Shown: in pieces, positions 18,101 to 26,098 of the stretch | Layout: each line of letters starts with the position of its first letter | Numbering within the stretch: position 1 is the stretch's first letter | From: Deltaproteobacteria bacterium | GTDB lineage: Bacteria > Desulfobacterota > Desulfarculia > Adiutricales > Adiutricaceae | Length of the DNA: 43,489 nt | Assembly: GCA_031264185.1 (NCBI GenBank) | Contig: JAISEL010000120.1 | Location: 1-43,489, forward strand | Reading direction: 5' to 3' | Notes under the pieces: generated by a model | Seen by the model: the letters and a program-made list of their open reading frames with translations, nothing else | What the model was told of the DNA's origin: nothing | Database searches by the model: none | Position numbers and translations under genes: made by a program

Positions 18101-19613
18101 CTTCTTTCTGGGCCTGCTTGACCCGGGAGTTCATGAAGACCGTACAGCGGCTGCCGAGATCAGTCGGTCTTGAGGCCAGCAGAGCCACTCTGGCAAAACC
18201 CTCGGCATCCAGGCCTAAAGTCTGGGCAAAATTTTCCAGAAAAGAGCCGCACCCGGAAGAACAGGCCTCATTGAGCATCAGACGCTCAATAACTCCGTTC
18301 CGGACAGAAAGGCATTTGATGTCCTGACCGCCGATATCGACAATAAAACTGACCTCAGGCACAAAACTGGCCGCAGCCTTGTAATGAGCCACCGTCTCCA
18401 CTTCTCCGAGATCGACGCCCAGAGCCGACTGGATCAAAGCTTCCCCGTAACCGGTCACCCCGGCCCGGACCACCTGGCAGTGAGCCGGTTTAGCCTGATA
18501 AAACTGACTTAAAGCCAGAATGGCCGAATTCAGAGGATTTCCGTGATTATGCCCGTAATAGGAATGAAGAAGAGCCCCCTGCTCGTCCAGGGCCACCAGC
18601 TTAGTGGTAGTGGAACCGGCATCCAGGCCTAAAAAAATCCTTCCGGGGGCGTTATCTTTGGAAACCGGCCAGCCGGCCCTGTCTAATCTGGCTTTCTCAT
18701 GGCGGTCTCTGAATCTTTTAAGTTCTTCCAGGTTTTTAAATAAAGGCGGCAGAGGCTTCATTTCCGGGGAGGAATCAGATTTGGCCAGATCTTCCACTTT
18801 CCGGCCCCAGTATGAGGTCAGTCTGGGTTCTTCCCTGACAGAAACCAAAGCCGCGCCCAGGGCCACAAAAAGCTGAGCTTCCGGCGGACAGACAGCCTCC
18901 AGAGGACCCAAATGGAGGGTTTCCGCAAACCTCTTCCGTAACTCGGAAAGAAAAAACAACGGTCCGCCCAGGAAGGCCACCCTGCCCCGAATCCGGCGGC
19001 CGCAGGCCAGACCGCCTATTGTCTGATCGACTACTGACTGAAAAATTGAGGCGGCAATGTCTTCTTTGGCGGCTCCTTCGTTCAGCAGGGGCAGAATGTC
19101 TATCTTGGCGAAAACTCCGCAGCGGGCGGCGATCGGGTAAATAGTTCCGGCCCGGCGGGCCAGATCGTTCAGCCCGGCCGGATCGGTCTGCAAAAAAGTG
19201 GCCATCTGGTCGATGAAAGCCCCGGTCCCCCCGGCGCAGGTTTCGTTCATCCGCTGGTCGATCCCGGCATCAAAAAAGGTCAGTTTGGCGTCTTCCCCGC
19301 CCAGTTCAACGGCAACATTGGTTCGGGGCAGATAATGCCTGACCGCCTCGGCGCCGGCCACTACCTCCTGAACAAACATCACTTCCAGCTGCTCGGCGGT
19401 CCTGATCCCTCCGGAACCGGCCACAGCCACAGTGGCCGGACGGTCCGGAAACCGGCTGACGGTCTCCAGAACAGATTTAACTAAGGTCTTCCGAATGTCG
19501 GAATAATGCCGGTTGTAATTGAAATAAAGAAGCCGCCCGTTTTCTTCGGTCACCACAATCTTTAAAGTCGTGGAACCGATATCCAGGCCTATATGAAGAG
19601 GGGCTCCGCCCAT
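15198..19613 (-). CDS. Giant acyl-CoA dehydratase activase-related protein
   Basis: A 1471-residue fusion. Residues 5-260 and 325-585 are two BcrAD/BadF-type ASKHA ATPase domains, each with a DIGSTT or DAGSTT phosphate loop and the paired cysteines that in 2-hydroxyacyl-CoA dehydratase activators hold a bridging [4Fe-4S] cluster (Cys126/Cys165 and Cys451/Cys490). Cys613, 616, 620 and 639 form a third cysteine group. A DUF2229-like region follows, then a C-terminal part resembling the dehydratase (HgdB-like) subunit. Proteins of this layout are frequent in anaerobes; ATP-driven low-potential electron transfer is the family theme, but the substrate is unknown. A GAGG site lies 7 bases before the ATG. 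It stands alone; a collapsed copy is at 6318-6800. Confidence 0.88.
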   Translation of the reverse strand: MGGAPLHIGLDIGSTTLKIVVTEENGRLLYFNYNRHYSDIRKTLVKSVLETVSRFPDRPATVAVAGSGGIRTAEQLEVMFVQEVVAGAEAVRHYLPRTNVAVELGGEDAKLTFFDAGIDQRMNETCAGGTGAFIDQMATFLQTDPAGLNDLARRAGTIYPIAARCGVFAKIDILPLLNEGAAKEDIAASIFQSVVDQTIGGLACGRRIRGRVAFLGGPLFFLSELRKRFAETLHLGPLEAVCPPEAQLFVALGAALVSVREEPRLTSYWGRKVEDLAKSDSSPEMKPLPPLFKNLEELKRFRDRHEKARLDRAGWPVSKDNAPGRIFLGLDAGSTTTKLVALDEQGALLHSYYGHNHGNPLNSAILALSQFYQAKPAHCQVVRAGVTGYGEALIQSALGVDLGEVETVAHYKAAASFVPEVSFIVDIGGQDIKCLSVRNGVIERLMLNEACSSGCGSFLENFAQTLGLDAEGFARVALLASRPTDLGSRCTVFMNSRVKQAQKEGALVGDISAGLSYSVVRNALFKVIRINRPEELGEKVVVQGGTFFNDAVLRSFELSIGREVVRPDVAGLMGALGAALLAREDWQERPGQSSVISGQDLAVFSVTSSNRRCQKCENRCLLTVSRFSDGRNFISGNRCERGAAVKRPAVDKIDALAQKARLGEISRHLEKLPGDLSSQKSPFEPPPNLFSWNLYRLFQVYNPRPASESRGRVGLPRALGMYETYPFWFTFFHTLGFRVVLSPPSSKELFNSALDTIPSQTVCYPAKLVHGHILALLSASLDFIFFPCTPLELPAVYHTEDRYNCPLVGSYPELIRLNLDAIKDSGIPLISPFLDLASPPGRLVNRLIKELAFLRLDKSEVRTALKAALKEQGRFRADIRSAGSRALAYLNRNKRRAIILAGHPYHIDPEVHHGIPELITANGLGVLTADAIDHLAPSKVSLRVRDQWIPHARLYRAALVCAANEGLELVQLNSFGCGLDAVTTDQVSEIVQSAGKVYTLLKIDEGANLGAARIRVRSLLAAIRERKRQETRNFSPVIYKYKPAAAESGRQKEYTILCPQMSPVHWRFLAPAVEPGGYNLKIISSFNREAIDEGLRYVNNDACFPALVTIGQIIHELKTQSYDFERTAILMSQTGGGCRASNYVAFLRRALEGAGLAQVPVWPLALAGGEAGGLKLGMSGYKRAMIGLLLGDMLQRLILCSRPYEKTAGTSEELLEKWVLKAEPAVRHGDKGLYEKCIMEMADDFAAMEKAPGQLPRVGVVGEILINFHPEANNQAVAIIEQEGGQAVLPELTDFFLYCLYDDVFRAEAMGGGRLKKWKSLGLIRIVENYRKAMHRALAKYPQFGHLNFFEELKNSGENLLSLGNQNGEGWYLAADMALMLEKGIRNILCLQPFGCLPNHITGKGVVKELKRRYPGSNLAAVDYDPGASEVNQINRIKLLMSVAHSQAEGERVEPEILFNGNNYTGIVLPV

Positions 19614-19912
19614 TTATCAGCCTCAAAGGGTTTGGGGTCAGTTAAAAAATCAGACTGAAAGGCGGCTTGAAAAGAACCTCAAACCGAAAACCGCACAGGG
19701 ACCCAAGTATATCATATTCCGCCCGTTCTGCGGCCGGCCGGCATTCCAGCCGCATTCCAACCTCCAGCCTCCAGTCCCCAGTCTGCGGCCTCCGTCCCTC
19801 CGGCCGGCAGCCCCGGAACCTCCGCCGGCAGGTGAGCAGCAAAAAACCGGAGAAAAGGCGTTTTGACGACAGCCGGTCTTTCAGACTGGAAGGGCATATT
19901 TTAACATTATAT

Positions 19913-20265
19913 TGTGTCTATTTTTAATTCACCCTTATATTTTGTGCTTTTTTTGCTTTTACAGGTGATTTATCAGCTAATTAATTCGTAAGATATTTCT
20001 TTCAGATCAGACCAGTAAATAATTTGACAAAACACATTTATTGCGTTATTTTTTTAGTGTCTGTTAAATAAAATCTTGGATATAGACCAGAGTTCATAAA
20101 ATCAATTGATTTTTTTTCAGACAGAGGCTGAAAATTTCAGAAAAAGGCATTTGAAAACTTTTCCAGAGATTATTATATCAAGCAGTTGTGTTTAATTTTT
20201 ATTTGCCCAAATATATTGTATTTCTTTCTTTTTAAAGGTGAATTTCTCAGGCAATTGAATGCTAA
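19913..20265. repeat. Degenerate 79-bp direct repeat
   Basis: 19913-19991 and 20187-20265 both start TGTGT, share TTTTTA and AGGTGA with TCAG about ten bases later, and end TAA, at about 70 percent identity with two single-base gaps, offset by 274 bases. The AT-rich composition inflates the match, so this is tentative. Confidence 0.4.
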
Positions 20266-20503
20266 ATTAATTATTATTGATCATAATAAAATAGGTAAAA
20301 TTTACTAATTTAACAAGCAGTTATCAAAGCATAATAGACTTTATTTATTTTACAAGTTTACTGTAAGACTTATGAAATAATTAAATATCATAATATAATA
20401 CTATTAATAATAGTTATTATAGTCTTAAAAAAAATTAAAAACAATAAAAAGCCGTAAAAAAATTCAGACAATCAAGATAAATGCCGATAAAGTAAAAAAA
20501 CCA

Positions 20504-20530
20504 TTGACAAATAATTGTCTTTAAGATAAT
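20504..20530 (+). promoter_or_regulatory. Possible promoter upstream of the structured RNA
   Basis: TTGACA (20504-20509) and GATAAT (20525-20530), spacer 15 bases, which is short. It points toward the folded region at 20703-20837 and the tandem-HTH genes. Confidence 0.3.
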
Positions 20531-20660
20531 TTACTTGACGGGAAAATTGATTTGCTGCCAGCAGCAATATAAACGGTTAAGCAAATTAAATAAAAGCTAA
20601 TATATATAAAATAAATTAATATTTATATATAGCGCCAATATTAATTTATAACGGAATACA

Positions 20661-20694
20661 CAAGCTTTTCCTGACAGCAAGCTTTTCCTGACAG
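20661..20694. repeat. Perfect 17-bp tandem duplication
   Basis: CAAGCTTTTCCTGACAG occurs twice head to tail (20661-20677 and 20678-20694), directly before the folded region. It could be a recent slippage event or a tandem protein-binding site. Confidence 0.85.
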
Positions 20695-20702
20695 GATTAA
20701 CG

Positions 20703-20837
20703 AATCAACTGGCTTAAAGTCAGTTGGTTACTTGGCCAGCTAACCGCAGGAGGTTTTTAAGCCTCTCCCGCCGACCCGATAAGCGGGGCGGATTGCCGCC
20801 CCAGTTGGGACCATGTCTCAATTGGCTGTCCGCTTAT
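20703..20837 (+). ncRNA. Candidate structured RNA or leader
   Basis: Four local helices fit together. Hairpin 1: 11 pairs, 20703-20713 with 20719-20729, loop TTAAA. Hairpin 2: GAGGTT (20750-20755) with AAGCCTC-type bases to 20765. A closing stem ATAAGCGG (20779-20786) with CCGCTTAT (20830-20837) encloses two hairpins: GGCGG/CCGCC (20787-20800, loop ATTG) and a 9-pair stem 20802-20810/20816-20824 with loop CCATG. The enclosed part is therefore a three-way junction. Downstream DNA is T-rich. It matches no riboswitch, tRNA, SRP or tmRNA consensus I know. It could be the leader of the tandem-HTH genes (about 370 bases away) or a standalone RNA. Orientation assumed from the genes downstream. Confidence 0.4.
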
Positions 20838-21209
20838 AAATTTGTTTGATTTGTTTCTTTTAAGTTTTAGATTAGGTCTCAAAGTTTAAGTTTTTTTGAC
20901 TCTTGATTCATCGGTTAATCCTCTGTCCGCAGCCCCGCCTTCCCCAGAAGATCCCATGCCTTTGATATCCTTTCAGACCAGCATTCAACGAATCCTGCCA
21001 GCCGGACTTCTGGACCGAATATAAGTTGGCTGCCAGAAGTCCAAAAAAAAACTGTCACCGCCGGTCTTTGGCTGAACCGGCTTTACCTAACTGACGGCAG
21101 TACAGAGCTGTAAACCCCTGGAATAACAGCGGTCGCAGCCAGTCTGAACAGGTTAAAACTTTACCCGGCGGCCGCTGAAATTATCCGGCGGCGGCCTTGT
21201 GAGGGCATA

Positions 21210-22010
21210 ATGTCTCGCAAAAAGAAATCTCCCGATAAAACTGTCACCCACCAAAAGCCTTACGGCCTCATTACGGGCACAAATCCCGGCCGGCTGCCTT
21301 CTGGCCGCTGGACGGTGTCGGCTTCAGTCGAAGTTCCGGAGTCCGGCCTGTGTCCGAAAAACACCCGAAGCTGGCCTGGGGTATTTTCCGGCCAGCCGGA
21401 CTCTCCGGCCAAAGGAAAGAAAAAAACTGAGACGGCCTCGGTTAATTTCGGCCAGTCCGGTAAAATTGACTTTACGGTCAGGACTGGCAATCTGGCCGAT
21501 TTGTCTCCTCTTCTCTTAAGGGCCTGCAGACTCAGTCAGCTCAGTTCCGAGGAAAAAACCGTCCTCTTCAACTCAGGCTGTTCTCTGGTGGACGACGCTT
21601 CCGGCCGGAAAGCCGCCTCCGGCGCTCCGGGTCTGGAAGCGGTGCTCAGGCGGATTAAGGCCAAGCTTGGCTGTTCGACTAATGAACAGATGGTTCACCT
21701 CCTTTTCGCCGCAGTTCCGGTGCGCCGCGACAATTCCGCCCTGACCGAGGATCAAAAAACATACCTGGCCAATTTGGCCGGCGGGAAAAGCCCGAGCCAA
21801 ATGAGCCAGTCCATGGGTCTGGACCGCAGGCAGCTGCGGAACCTGCGCCGGGCCGTCAAAATTCTGTACGGAGCGGAAACAGGCTGCGCCATAGTGTACA
21901 AGCACCTGCTCAATACCGGCAATCTTAACCCTGACCGTAATGTCCGCCAGGATCTGGGTCTGCTTGGCAGCCGGACCTGCCAGGCGCCCGAAGACCGAAC
22001 GGCCTTATGA
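21210..22010 (+). CDS. Unknown protein with two tandem LuxR/GerE-like HTH units (paralogue 1)
   Basis: 266 residues, not assigned to a named family. The N-terminal 75 residues are basic and rich in Pro, Gly and Ser, probably disordered. Residues 80-110 look like a short strand-helix linker. Two segments then each follow the spacing of a GerE-type helix-turn-helix: 111-168 (LSSEEKTVLF to KLGCSTNEQMVHLLF) and 178-237 (LTEDQKTYLANLAGGKS, SQSMGLDRRQLRNLRRAV, ending GCAIVYKHLL). Unit 2 keeps the canonical turn; unit 1 is degenerate. No receiver or ligand domain is seen. GAGGGCATA precedes the ATG as a ribosome site. The next gene encodes a protein with the same layout. A DNA-binding regulator is the best inference. 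Confidence 0.65.
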   Translation: MSRKKKSPDKTVTHQKPYGLITGTNPGRLPSGRWTVSASVEVPESGLCPKNTRSWPGVFSGQPDSPAKGKKKTETASVNFGQSGKIDFTVRTGNLADLSPLLLRACRLSQLSSEEKTVLFNSGCSLVDDASGRKAASGAPGLEAVLRRIKAKLGCSTNEQMVHLLFAAVPVRRDNSALTEDQKTYLANLAGGKSPSQMSQSMGLDRRQLRNLRRAVKILYGAETGCAIVYKHLLNTGNLNPDRNVRQDLGLLGSRTCQAPEDRTAL

Positions 22011-22140
22011 AAACATAAGCCGGCCCGCGCCGCCTCCGCGCCTTTTTGGTCTTGCCGGGCGGCGCATCCGGCCGGCCTGCTTCAGGCTACGGCTAACAAT
22101 TAATACGCGGCGCCGGCTAAACTGCGCCCCTGGTCTTTAC

Positions 22141-22965
22141 ATGAAAGAAAAAAGCCCGCATCCACCTGAAATGCTGACACCGGCTGAACCGCCTCCCTCA
22201 GCCGGAGTTAAAACCAGTAACCTGCCGCCTTTGGGACCGGATTTTCTGGTAGTCTGTTTTCGAATCACCGTGTCTGAAGAAAACAGAAGACCGATCAGCT
22301 GGATTCTGAAAAAAACCGTCTGCAAGTCTGTTCTGGACAGGAATATTGAGAAAAAAGGCTGTCACCGGGTCGACTTCGGAATCTGCCGGGACGTCTCATT
22401 TGCAGTCACATTTTACGCCAAAATGACTGATCTGGTCATTGAGCTGAATAACCAAACCATAGCCGACAGTCTGGCCCCTGTTGACCGGGAGATAGTGAAA
22501 TATTTCTACTTTCATCCGGAGGCCTCCTGTGAGGCGATTGCCAGGGAATTCAGCCTGAAGCGCTTTTATCCGGAAAAACTTTTCAGGTTCCTGAAAGAAC
22601 AGACCAAATCTGAAAACCGGGGCCAGCTGTTTTTCAGGCTGTTCGGCAGAGTCCTGTTCTGGCCGCCTGACGATAAGCTGACCCGCCGCGTCAATAATAT
22701 TTTGTACGCTTTAACCGCCGGCTACTGTCTGGCTGACCTGCCCTCCTATTTCAGCGTCAACCGGAGCACTGTTTACCGGCAGGTTCTGGCGTTCAGAAAG
22801 AAGCTCAGGGTGAACGGAGAAAACTGCAGCAGCGTTTTCCAGCTAATTGACGCAGCCATGATAAATTCCGGGCACAAAATCACGCCTGCGGATTTGGAAC
22901 TTAGATTCGGCGCGTCTCCGACGGCCGGCCTGAACTCTGCGGAACCGGCCGGAGAAACGACCTAG
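22141..22965 (+). CDS. Unknown protein with two tandem LuxR/GerE-like HTH units (paralogue 2)
   Basis: The frame is open from 21940, but the first 67 codons overlap paralogue 1 and read as Arg/Pro-rich shadow sequence. ATG at 22141 gives 274 residues and puts the first HTH unit at residue 111, exactly as in paralogue 1, which also starts with a short basic stretch. Units: 111-170 (LAPVDREIVKYFYFHPEAS, AREFSLKRFYPEKLFRFL) and 180-240 (LTRRVNNILYALTAGY, YFSVNRSTVYRQVLAFRKKL). Unit 2 contains a recognisable turn, SVNRSTVYRQ. No clear Shine-Dalgarno site is seen. The last 65 bases overlap the 3' end of the convergent GT9 gene. Function unknown; probably a nucleic-acid-binding regulator acting with paralogue 1. 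Confidence 0.6.
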   Translation: MKEKSPHPPEMLTPAEPPPSAGVKTSNLPPLGPDFLVVCFRITVSEENRRPISWILKKTVCKSVLDRNIEKKGCHRVDFGICRDVSFAVTFYAKMTDLVIELNNQTIADSLAPVDREIVKYFYFHPEASCEAIAREFSLKRFYPEKLFRFLKEQTKSENRGQLFFRLFGRVLFWPPDDKLTRRVNNILYALTAGYCLADLPSYFSVNRSTVYRQVLAFRKKLRVNGENCSSVFQLIDAAMINSGHKITPADLELRFGASPTAGLNSAEPAGETT

Positions 22966-23977
22966 CCGCTTCTATGACTTCACAAGGACTGACAATGGGA
23001 TAACCGGTAAAAGGCCCGTCTGTCAGTCCGAAACGGGCCAGTGCCCAGTTATAGCAGAGCCTGGCCTGTCTGGGGCTTAAGGCGCCCCATTGGACCGGAT
23101 TGGTGGCCGTAAAAATAGTCACCAACGGGGTGGAAGTTAAGGAAACCAGATGAGCGGAACCGGTATCGACCGTTAAAAAAAGATCCGACCTGCGGGCTAA
23201 GGCCACAAAATCCAGCAGACCGGTCAGGCCGCAGAAATTACCCAGAAATGCACCGCCCAGACCGGCCAGATTATCGGCCAGAGGCCTTTCTCCGGCTTCA
23301 CCGGCCACATAGAATCTGGCATTATTTTCAGCCCCCAGAGTTTTTATCACTTCAGCCCAGAAATCCAGGGGCCAGCTTTTTTCCTTCTGGCGGCCCGACA
23401 AAGTCAGCCCTATGACAGGGCCCTGTCCGGGCAGGCTGTCCAGTAAAGCTCCGGCTTTTACAGCGGCTTCTTCCGGTACAGCCGGACCCGGCACCTCTAT
23501 ATCCGGCTCGGCCTCAAGGCCTAAAACCGCGGCCACCAGCTTCTGGTGACTTAAAGCCAAAGATTCCCAGGCCGAATTCTGATCTCTTAATATAATCCGG
23601 CGGTTATAAAGCCGGGGACACCTGAGCCCGCTGACTCCCAGCAAGCCCAGCCCCACCGCCCGGACGGGCAGACCGGCCAGATAAGCCAGAAGTCCGCCCC
23701 TCAGCTGACCGTCAAAATGAAAAGAAGCCGAATAGCCTTTTTTTTTAATGGAACGGGATAATTTATAAGAATTGAAAAGATCCAGGCCTCTGGGTTTAAA
23801 GCGGTGGACTATCACTTCGTCGACCAAAGGGTGATTTTCCAGAAGAGGTGCGGTCAAGGGCCTTAAAACCATTGATATCCGGCAGCCGGGGCGGTGTTTT
23901 TTAAGTAAAGCCAGGGCAGGCAGAGTCATTAAGACGTCGCCCAGATTTTTTAACTGGAACCCCAGATATTCTTCCAT
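22901..23977 (-). CDS. Glycosyltransferase family 9 (heptosyltransferase-like)
   Basis: 358 residues with the GT-B fold of LPS heptosyltransferases. The N-terminal LKNLGDVLMTLPALALLKKH is the acceptor-side signature. The C-terminal half has KSWPLDFWAEVI, LTVDTGSAHLVSLTSTPLV (nucleotide-sugar site) and TNPVQWGAL, typical of WaaC/WaaF/RfaQ relatives. It would add a heptose or related sugar from an ADP-heptose-type donor to lipopolysaccharide core at the inner face of the membrane. The start lies 5 bases after the amidotransferase-like gene with no separate ribosome site, so translation is probably coupled. The stop lies inside the convergent tandem-HTH gene. Which heptosyltransferase it is cannot be decided. 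Confidence 0.88.
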   Translation of the reverse strand: MEEYLGFQLKNLGDVLMTLPALALLKKHRPGCRISMVLRPLTAPLLENHPLVDEVIVHRFKPRGLDLFNSYKLSRSIKKKGYSASFHFDGQLRGGLLAYLAGLPVRAVGLGLLGVSGLRCPRLYNRRIILRDQNSAWESLALSHQKLVAAVLGLEAEPDIEVPGPAVPEEAAVKAGALLDSLPGQGPVIGLTLSGRQKEKSWPLDFWAEVIKTLGAENNARFYVAGEAGERPLADNLAGLGGAFLGNFCGLTGLLDFVALARRSDLFLTVDTGSAHLVSLTSTPLVTIFTATNPVQWGALSPRQARLCYNWALARFGLTDGPFTGYPIVSPCEVIEAARSFLRPVPQSSGRPSETRRI

Positions 23978-23982
23978 TTTTT

Positions 23983-24783
23983 TTATTTTGAACGGGCAGC
24001 CGAAACGAGAGCCTTAAAAAGAGCCAGCTGGACCGGGTCATGGGAAATCAGACCTTCCGGATGCCACTGAACCCCCAACACCATGGGAGCGCCGGTATAT
24101 TCCAGAGCCTCAATTAAGCCGTCCCCGCTGCGGCCTGTGATCTTTAAGCCCTGGGCCTTTTCCCGGACCCCCTGATGATGGCCGCTGTTGACGGAAATCT
24201 CTCTTCGTCCGCATATTTTATAGATCTGGCTGTCCGGTTCCAGAATAACCGAGTGGGAATGCTCATCCCTTCTGGTTCTCTGCTGATGCCTAAGCGCTTC
24301 CGGGCACTGCGAGGGAATGTCATCCCACAGGGTTCCGCCCAAAAAGACGTTCATGACCTGGAGGCCCCGGCAGACCCCTAAAACCGGCTTATGAAGCTTT
24401 AAAGCCCCCTCCAGCAAAGCCGCTTCCCAAAAATCCCGGTCCCGGTCCATTTCCCGGTCAGGCGGAGCTCCCGGCTCGTCGGCTAAAAGAACGTCACCCC
24501 CGCCGGTCAGTAAAAGCCCGGAAACCTTCGACATGACATCATAAGCCTCTTTGCGGACAGTGTCCAAAGTCCGGGGCGGAGACTTGGGCCATCCCCGGCC
24601 GGAAACATAAATCCCTCCGCTGCCGCTGAACGTCGGAATCACCAGAGGAATGCCGCCCGCCTGATAGACAGCCTCGGCGTACTGAGCCGAAATGCGGACC
24701 TGAATCAGACTGTTGGACCCGTCCCAGTCTTTGGTCGGTCTTTGGGTAGCGGAAACAGCAATTAAAGGCCTTGAACCGGACAT
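23983..24783 (-). CDS. Class I glutamine amidotransferase-like hydrolase (peptidase C26, PuuD-like)
   Basis: 266 residues. The nucleophile Cys138 is in VLGVCRGLQVMNV and the His241/Glu243 pair in VQWHPEG, completing the triad of gamma-glutamyl hydrolases. LLTGGGDV (91-98) supplies the oxyanion strand. GGTLWDD after the elbow is characteristic of gamma-glutamyl-gamma-aminobutyrate hydrolase relatives. Members hydrolyse gamma-glutamyl amides in the cytoplasm; without polyamine genes nearby the natural substrate is open. AGGGA five bases before the ATG is a good ribosome site. Probably co-transcribed with the GT9 gene 5 bases downstream, a pairing with no obvious biochemical logic. Confidence 0.88.
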   Translation of the reverse strand: MSGSRPLIAVSATQRPTKDWDGSNSLIQVRISAQYAEAVYQAGGIPLVIPTFSGSGGIYVSGRGWPKSPPRTLDTVRKEAYDVMSKVSGLLLTGGGDVLLADEPGAPPDREMDRDRDFWEAALLEGALKLHKPVLGVCRGLQVMNVFLGGTLWDDIPSQCPEALRHQQRTRRDEHSHSVILEPDSQIYKICGRREISVNSGHHQGVREKAQGLKITGRSGDGLIEALEYTGAPMVLGVQWHPEGLISHDPVQLALFKALVSAARSK

Positions 24784-25527
24784 AAAATTCCCTGCTTAGT
24801 TTTACTGAAAATTTAAATTTAATCCTATTATTACTGTGACAGGCGCTAGTCTCAGCACAACCGTCTGTATAACTATACGGCAAAATACCCAAAGGTTACA
24901 GGTCACGCCGGCCTCCAGGCAATCTTTCAAAGGTCATTTTCAGCCGGGAAACCAGCCGGATCTCCAGTCCGCACCAGAAACCGGCAGACTTTAAAACCAT
25001 GGCCTGGCCGTCTGTCTGCAGGCAGCCAGGGGTTACTTTTACAACGCGGGGCAGCGGAGAGCCGGAAGCCTGAAAAAGACCTGCTGAGTTCCCTGAGGCC
25101 GCCTCCGCAAGCCCGCCGCAATAACCGCATCTTTTTCCGTCAGAAGGCCGGCCTGGCAGCCGGTATCCCGGGCAGTTCGTTTTTCAGAGACCGCCGGCCG
25201 GATTAAGCGGCATTTTCAGGCAGTTTGTTCTCAGTCCCTGACCAAAACAATCTGAGGTCATTTATCTCAGCCTTTACTCTACTGTCTCAGCCGGATTCAG
25301 CTTCTGTGATTTTCCTGATTTCAGGATCCGCCTGTCCGGTGAAGCTGCAGTATCGTTTTTAAATATGCGTTAAAAGCCTAATGAACAGGTCCGCCCAAAT
25401 TCAATGATTTTTAAAATTAAACGCTTTTCCGTCCTGTTTGGAATTACGGCTATGAATCCTATGGACTATGAATCCTGTAAAAGAGTTCAGCATCACCGGG
25501 CCCTGCTCTCCGTCCGAGCACTGTATG

Positions 25528-25585
25528 CTGCCGGTCATTCCCCGCCTGCCCGGCGCAGAAGAAATGACCGGCAGGAATTTTTATT
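25528..25585 (+). terminator. Orphan intrinsic terminator
   Basis: Perfect 12-bp stem CTGCCGGTCATT (25528-25539) / AATGACCGGCAG (25563-25574), then GAATTTTTATTTC. It is a good plus-strand terminator, but no plus-strand gene ends here. Either an unrecognised small RNA precedes it or its gene has decayed. Confidence 0.6.
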
Positions 25586-26098
25586 TCATGCTTAAGGCCC
25601 TGCGTCAGCAGGGCATTTGACTCCTGAAGAAAGTTTGGAACAGCTTTCCGGGCACACGGATAAATGCGGAGCTGACGAAGGCCGGCCGGCAGTTTTTGCT
25701 CAGAACTTTAAAAGGCTCCGGAAGGCTCCGGAAGGAGAGAATCTTTTGAGAGACTAAAAAATATAAGGATCTGACCATCCGTGCGGCGGGGCGCTGAAAA
25801 TTGACCCCTGATGACCTTGGAGCGGGCTTACAGCATTCATCAGGCCGAACCGGGCAGAAGTGATTTAAGGCACGGGCTGTGCCCCGAGACAGGCAGTCAG
25901 CTCTGAGGCCTTATGAAACCAGGCCGAAGCCGGAGGCTTTTCCGGAGTAAAGCATGATTATAAAGATATCTTCGGCTCTGAATACAGAGTACGCGAACGC
26001 TTACGCCTTAAAGACAAATTTTCCGGGCTCAGCCGGAAAGTCCGCTTAAACTGACCGGGTCCTTCTGAAAAAACAGATCTGAACCAGCAAACTGACTT

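Larger units (their letters stand above)
19614..21209. other. Gene-free stretch with repeats and a candidate structured RNA
   Basis: No coding frame is convincing. 19614-19880 is the GC-rich upstream flank of the activase. 19880-20640 is very AT-rich and includes a degenerate direct repeat (19913-19991 and 20187-20265). 20661-20694 is a perfect 17-bp tandem duplication. 20703-20837 folds strongly. 20850-21200 shows nothing I recognise apart from the ribosome-binding site of the next gene. Confidence 0.6.

Noticed and set aside
19667-19927. Plus-strand frame of 86 codons upstream of the activase
   Set aside because: It is Arg/Ser/Pro-rich without start signals, and overlaps the flank that is duplicated at 6700-6800 where the frame is not preserved.
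20024-20052. TTGACA-N17-TATTTT as a promoter
   Set aside because: The -35 is perfect, but the -10 is weak and such matches are frequent in this very AT-rich DNA; there is no gene or RNA structure immediately downstream.
20779-20837. Possible tRNA in the folded region
   Set aside because: The closed junction has only two inner hairpins, no TTCRA-type T-loop and no CCA end, so it cannot be a tRNA.
24927-25595. Short frames (67 and 63 codons) in the GC-rich gene-free stretch
   Set aside because: Composition is Arg/Pro/Gly-rich as expected from GC-rich shadow frames; no start signals and no similarity to known families.
25740-26090. Possible decayed transposase
   Set aside because: I tried both strands for recognisable transposase motifs and found only disconnected short peptides with many stops, so no call is justified.
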